In this document: in pieces, positions 60,472 through 64,000 of the stretch
Layout: each line of letters opens with the position of its first letter
Position numbering within the stretch: the stretch's first letter is position 1
Source of the DNA: Luteolibacter algae
Lineage (GTDB): Bacteria > Verrucomicrobiota > Verrucomicrobiia > Verrucomicrobiales > Akkermansiaceae
Length of the DNA stretch: 64,000 nt
Reading direction: 5' to 3'
Assembly: GCF_042683045.1 (NCBI RefSeq)
Contig: NZ_JBHUIT010000001.1
Coordinates: forward strand, 124,001-188,000
Notes under the pieces: model-generated
Told to the model about the DNA's origin: nothing
Database searches by the model: none
What the model saw: the letters and a program-made list of their open reading frames with translations, nothing else
Made by a program: the position numbers and the translations under genes

Positions 60472-62076
60472 CTATTCCGCGTTCTTATCTTTTTTGGATT
60501 TTCCGGCCTTCTTCTTTTTACCCGTTTCCTGCTTGGAGCTGCCATCTGGATTCGGCAGCCATGTCATCTGCGGCCACCAGGCTTTTCCTTCGAGCTTCTG
60601 TGGCTCTCCGGGGGTGCTACGTCCGGCTGTGATGATTTCCGTAAGTTGTTTCTTCAGGGATTCCACGATTTCCGGATGGGTTTTGGAGAGATTCGTCGAT
60701 TCCACCGCGTCGGTTTCCATATCGAAAAGCAGCACGCTGTCCGGATTGACGATAGGCTTGTCCTTCGGGTTGCCGCGGGGGGAGCCGCCTTTGTCATCCA
60801 GCATCAGCTTCCATTTTCCGCGACGGACCGCGAAGACACCCTTATCGGAATGGTGGACGATGAGACGGTTTTGCACACCGGGGATAGGCTCCTGCTTCAG
60901 CGCCGGGAGAAAGCTCACGCTGTCTTCTGCAATATTGTCCGGCAGTTTTTTCCCGAGTATATCCGCACAGGTGGCGAAGAGGTCAGTCGTGCAGATTGGT
61001 TGATCGGAGGAAGTTCCCGCCTTGAGACCCGCCGGCCAGCGAACAATGAATGGAACGCGGTGGCCGCCTTCCCATGTGGTGCCTTTGAGACCGCGGTAAA
61101 TCCAACTGGTGAAGTGACCCTTTTCCTGCATCGTCTTCACTCCTGCTTTTGGCGAGGTGCCGTTGTCCGCTGTGAAAATCACGATGGTGTTGTCCGCAAT
61201 GTTGAGTTCCTCCAGGGTTTTCATTACCTCCCCGACAGCCCAATCCGTCTCCATCACGAAGTCGCCATGGTCATTTAGACCACTTTTGCCGGCGAAATCC
61301 TTGCTGGGAACGATAGGAGAATGGGGCGAGTTCAAAGGCATGTAGACGAAAAATGGCTTCTCCGCGTGGGCTCGGATCCAATCACAGGTTTTTGCGGTAA
61401 ATGTGGGGAGCACCTGGTCTTGGACAAATTCTTTGGAAGACCAGCCTGGATTCGCACCGATGAAGCCCCGCTCCCTAACTGCCTCCGCATTGGGAAGAAA
61501 TTCCAGGGTTCCCTGAATCCGGCGACCGTCAATGAAGGCATGTGGCTCCATGTTCAGCGATCCGGCGATCCCGAAATAATAGTCAAAACCGACATCCAGC
61601 GGACCATTTTCGATGGGTGCGGACATATCAAATGCTGCCTTCTTACCTTTTCCACCTTCATTTTTTTTCCAGTCCATGCCGAGATGCCATTTTCCGATAC
61701 ACGCGGTTTGATAGCCTTGTTTTTTGAGGAAACTGGCAACAGTCTCGCGTTCCGGATCGATCATGTGTGGGCTCAGTCCCCCGAGGACGCCCTCTTTCTT
61801 GGCCGTGCGCCATGAGTAGCGCCCCGTTAAAATCCCGTAGCGGGTGGGTGTGCAAACGGAGGATCCGGTGTGGGGATCCATAAATTTCATGCCTTCCGCA
61901 GCAAGCTGGTCAAGGTGGGGCGTAGGAATTTTTCCATCCTTGTTGTAGGCGCGGACATCGCCGGGCCCGAGGTCATCCGCGAGGATGTAAACGATGTTTG
62001 GCTGCTCTGCCGCGTGAAGCGAAGCTGTGAGGAAAATTGCCGCGAGAATTGACTGCGGGAGGATTGTTTTTTTCAT
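60472..62076 (-). CDS. Secreted sulfatase
   Basis: A 534-residue sulfatase with signal peptide (to about 22), PNIVYILADDLGPGD (metal-binding DD), and Cys75 in SSVCTPTRYGILTGR, the formylglycine site. Later motifs are GKWHLGM, VIFTADNG, GGHRVPFIVRWPAG and RGKWKLML. A Lys-rich tail (KKKKAGKSKKDKNAE) ends the protein. It cleaves sulfate esters of unknown glycans. I chose the ATG at 62076 because it precedes the signal peptide. The GH43-like gene lies 28 bases upstream. Confidence 0.94.
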   Translation of the reverse strand: MKKTILPQSILAAIFLTASLHAAEQPNIVYILADDLGPGDVRAYNKDGKIPTPHLDQLAAEGMKFMDPHTGSSVCTPTRYGILTGRYSWRTAKKEGVLGGLSPHMIDPERETVASFLKKQGYQTACIGKWHLGMDWKKNEGGKGKKAAFDMSAPIENGPLDVGFDYYFGIAGSLNMEPHAFIDGRRIQGTLEFLPNAEAVRERGFIGANPGWSSKEFVQDQVLPTFTAKTCDWIRAHAEKPFFVYMPLNSPHSPIVPSKDFAGKSGLNDHGDFVMETDWAVGEVMKTLEELNIADNTIVIFTADNGTSPKAGVKTMQEKGHFTSWIYRGLKGTTWEGGHRVPFIVRWPAGLKAGTSSDQPICTTDLFATCADILGKKLPDNIAEDSVSFLPALKQEPIPGVQNRLIVHHSDKGVFAVRRGKWKLMLDDKGGSPRGNPKDKPIVNPDSVLLFDMETDAVESTNLSKTHPEIVESLKKQLTEIITAGRSTPGEPQKLEGKAWWPQMTWLPNPDGSSKQETGKKKKAGKSKKDKNAE

Positions 62077-62104
62077 GAGTGGTAATGGCGTGGAGGTAGC
62101 GTTT

Positions 62105-63226
62105 TTACTGATTCGTGGATTCCCGGGAGATTCTGCTTTGCATGTCCCGGTCAAAGGCGACCCCATCGAAAGGGACGACTACGATCTTGCTGCCGTGTCT
62201 GTCATTGGCGCGGTCCTGGCCTTTTCCGACATCAATCACGGAAAAGAGAAAGTGTGAGACATGGCCGTCCTCGACAACCGCTGTCGGGCGCTCGACATAC
62301 GTCCAGTCATTGATCGTGCCATCCTTGTATCTGAAAATTTTGGTCTCATCTTTTTTGAAGGCGATCCCGCGATACTTCCAGTCGTTGATCCCGTCCTCTG
62401 AGGTGAAGTGGTGGGAGGTTTTCGATGGCCAGTGGTTGTAAACGATGTGGTAGAGCCCGCCGCTATACCAGACGGTCGGGTCTTCGTTTTTTTCCTGAGG
62501 AAGCTCGGGATAATTCCGATAAACCCTGTCTCCCATGATTTTGTAGGGCCCGAGAATTCCATCCTCGCTGAGCATCGGGGCCGTGGAGCGGGCGATGATC
62601 ATGTATTTTCCATCCGGCCGCAGCAGAATCTTCACATTGGACATGCGTCCGTTCTGATTGTAGCGGGCAAGTCCCGGATCGAAGCCGTTGGCATCCCATT
62701 TTATTTGCCCGAGAAGCTCGAACGGTCCGTCGGGGGAGTCCGAGACAAAGACTTCGCCATGGGTAATTTCGCTGGTGACGATTGCATAGCGTCCGTCGTG
62801 CATGCGGAGCCCCATGACATTGTGGCCCATTCCTTCCCGCCACTGGGGATAGGCGAGACCTTCATCCACGTATGGCCCCATGATATCATTGCTGACGGCA
62901 TGGATGCCCTTTGATCCGAGGTGCCAGCCTTCACTATGGGAAAGCGATTGATCCCAGCGGCTGGCATAGAGATGAAAACGGCCATCATCATCTTTCACCA
63001 CGCCTCCGTCCCAGTAACAGAACCGAGTCATTTCCGGGTCCTCAAGCCCGTTCTTGATATCGCGTGGCAGGACATTCGGATCGCCCCAAATGCCTTCTGA
63101 TACAAGAGGGGCCTGCGGTTCCATCGGTAGGAAATAATCCACGAGGGATTTCTCGGCCGCTGCCACCGAGGTGGCGCAGATCGCGGAGAGAACGTAGAGG
63201 GCGGGAAGCGTTTTTGAAAAATTCAT
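62105..63226 (-). CDS. GH43-like secreted glycoside hydrolase (five-bladed propeller)
   Basis: A 373-residue exported protein (signal peptide to about 23) with features of a five-bladed propeller glycosidase: WDGGVVKDDDGRFHLYASRWD, DPGLARYNQNGRMSNVKILLRPDGKYMIIARSTAP, EDPTVWYSGGLYHIVYNHW and VERPTAVVEDGHVSHFLFSV. The family (GH43, GH117 or related) is not certain, and the substrate is unknown. Between two sulfatases, it suggests degradation of a sulfated polysaccharide. Confidence 0.82.
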   Translation of the reverse strand: MNFSKTLPALYVLSAICATSVAAAEKSLVDYFLPMEPQAPLVSEGIWGDPNVLPRDIKNGLEDPEMTRFCYWDGGVVKDDDGRFHLYASRWDQSLSHSEGWHLGSKGIHAVSNDIMGPYVDEGLAYPQWREGMGHNVMGLRMHDGRYAIVTSEITHGEVFVSDSPDGPFELLGQIKWDANGFDPGLARYNQNGRMSNVKILLRPDGKYMIIARSTAPMLSEDGILGPYKIMGDRVYRNYPELPQEKNEDPTVWYSGGLYHIVYNHWPSKTSHHFTSEDGINDWKYRGIAFKKDETKIFRYKDGTINDWTYVERPTAVVEDGHVSHFLFSVIDVGKGQDRANDRHGSKIVVVPFDGVAFDRDMQSRISRESTNQ

Positions 63227-63253
63227 GATGAGACCCGGAGATGCCTTTCGGGG

Positions 63254-64000
63254 TTACTTCGCGTTGGCCTTTGCCTTTTTTCCGGCTTTCCCGTTCTGCT
63301 TTTTGGGGGAGTTTTCCTGTTTTCGTGCCTTCGTCTTGGATTGAAGGTATTCGTGTGAAATTTCGATCGCCCGGGCGCGTTTCTCGGGGCCGTAGTTCCA
63401 GAATTCATCAATCACTTTGTTGAAGGCGAATTTCGGATCGTCTTCGCCCAGCTCGGCGCGGCGGTTTTTGAGTTCCTGTTTGAGTTCTTCAATCACACCG
63501 GCGTATTCGGGATTATCATAAACGTTGTTATCTTCAGTCGGGTCCTTTTTGAGATCGTAAAGCTCCCATGCGGGTGGGGTTTCCGCCTGATCGCTATTGA
63601 TTGGAGCTCCATAATACTGGATGAGTTTGTATTGCTTCGTGCGGATGGCGATGCATGCCGGATTGTCATGGGAGGCCATGTGCATCCAGTAGTGATAGTA
63701 GGCCGCTTTTTTCCAATCCTGTGGCTCGGCACCGGTTTCCAGGATGCTCTTGAAGCTTTTTCCCTGCATGTAGGAAGGTGTTTTCACGCCTGCGAAATCA
63801 AGGATTGTCGGAGCGTAATCGATATTCTCTACGATGGCATCGATCTTGCCGGGCTTAATCGTCTCCGGGTAGCGGACGATGAAGGGCATACGCATGGATT
63901 CCTCATAGGGCCAACGCTTGTCCATGAAGTCGTGTTCCCCGAGATAGAATCCCTGGTCACCGGTGTAGATGATGATGGTGTTGTCATAGAGCCCTTCCGC
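63254..64000 (-). CDS. Secreted sulfatase, C-terminal part (cut by right edge)
   Basis: The last 248 codons of a sulfatase continuing past the window. The visible part includes DNTIIIYTGDQGFYLGEHDFMDKRW, FIVRYPETIKPG, SYMQGKSFKSILE and RTKQYKLIQYYG, and a Lys-rich tail. The catalytic Cys motif is outside the window. The GDQGFYLGEHDFMDKRW block is typical of the arylsulfatase/iduronate-sulfatase group. It begins the glycan-degradation group that runs leftward to 60.4 kb. Confidence 0.93.
   Translation of the reverse strand, partial: AEGLYDNTIIIYTGDQGFYLGEHDFMDKRWPYEESMRMPFIVRYPETIKPGKIDAIVENIDYAPTILDFAGVKTPSYMQGKSFKSILETGAEPQDWKKAAYYHYWMHMASHDNPACIAIRTKQYKLIQYYGAPINSDQAETPPAWELYDLKKDPTEDNNVYDNPEYAGVIEELKQELKNRRAELGEDDPKFAFNKVIDEFWNYGPEKRARAIEISHEYLQSKTKARKQENSPKKQNGKAGKKAKANAK

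Noticed and set aside
1..64000. CRISPR array, tRNA or rRNA gene, insertion sequence, prophage
   Set aside because: Reading both strands showed no regularly spaced repeats, no tRNA-like cloverleaf, no rRNA sequence and no transposase or integrase.

Overview
The window looks like chromosome from a Verrucomicrobiota bacterium, probably order Verrucomicrobiales (inference). Supporting features are secreted sulfatases, DUF1080, ThuA and lactonase-type proteins, two PEP-CTERM-sorted proteins, prepilin-type proteins encoded singly, a GldF/GldG/DUF4340 set, lipid A genes (LpxK and an LpxL-type acyltransferase), and mostly moderate GC with weak Shine-Dalgarno sequences. I saw no rRNA, tRNA, CRISPR array, insertion sequence or phage.

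Layout. 1-5 kb: a sulfatase cut by the left edge, a small secreted protein, a lipoprotein, a lipase broken by an in-frame amber codon, a HIT protein and a choice-of-anchor A PEP-CTERM protein. 4.8-7.6 kb: a membrane protein, a lipid A-type acyltransferase and RNase HIII. 7.6-12 kb: an AraC regulator and a four-gene unit (DUF6607, PEP-CTERM protein, secreted protein, prepilin-like protein). 12-18 kb: a protease-like lipoprotein and housekeeping genes (rRNA methyltransferase, rhomboid protease, MazG, HNH nuclease, prenyl synthase). 18-25 kb: DUF1080 protein, cell-wall amidase, glnB behind a perfect sigma-54 promoter, azurin, gdhA with a start-codon hairpin, and a UDP-glucuronate decarboxylase. 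25-27 kb: a divergent SDR/LysR pair between stretches that look decayed. 27-33 kb: trpS, lactonase-like protein, ThuA, DJ-1, and a permease pair with histidine-rich loops. 33-37 kb: GldF/GldG/DUF4340. 37-41.5 kb: a fur-like gene and sufC-sufB-sufD, with a double Fur/PerR-like palindrome upstream. 41.7-46.6 kb: rplU-rpmA, a pseudopilin, a serine protease, mutY and a second fur. 46.7-49.7 kb: an ECF sigma operon ending in DUF1573 and rhodanese proteins. 51-54.9 kb: HU, RlpA, LpxK and an ABC ATPase with no permease beside it. 55-58.8 kb: three unrecognised small proteins translationally linked to two COG0523 (CobW/ZigA-type) metal GTPases. 58.8-64 kb: YifB/ComM, then a sulfatase / GH43-like / sulfatase group cut by the right edge.

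Themes. Both ends of the window carry polysaccharide or sulfated-glycan degradation genes. Metal and redox handling recurs: two Fur proteins, Suf, azurin, a histidine-rich permease pair and COG0523 GTPases. The least described unit is the 55.0-58.8 kb cluster. The clearest regulatory signals are the sigma-54 site at glnB, the gdhA hairpin and the palindrome upstream of fur-suf.
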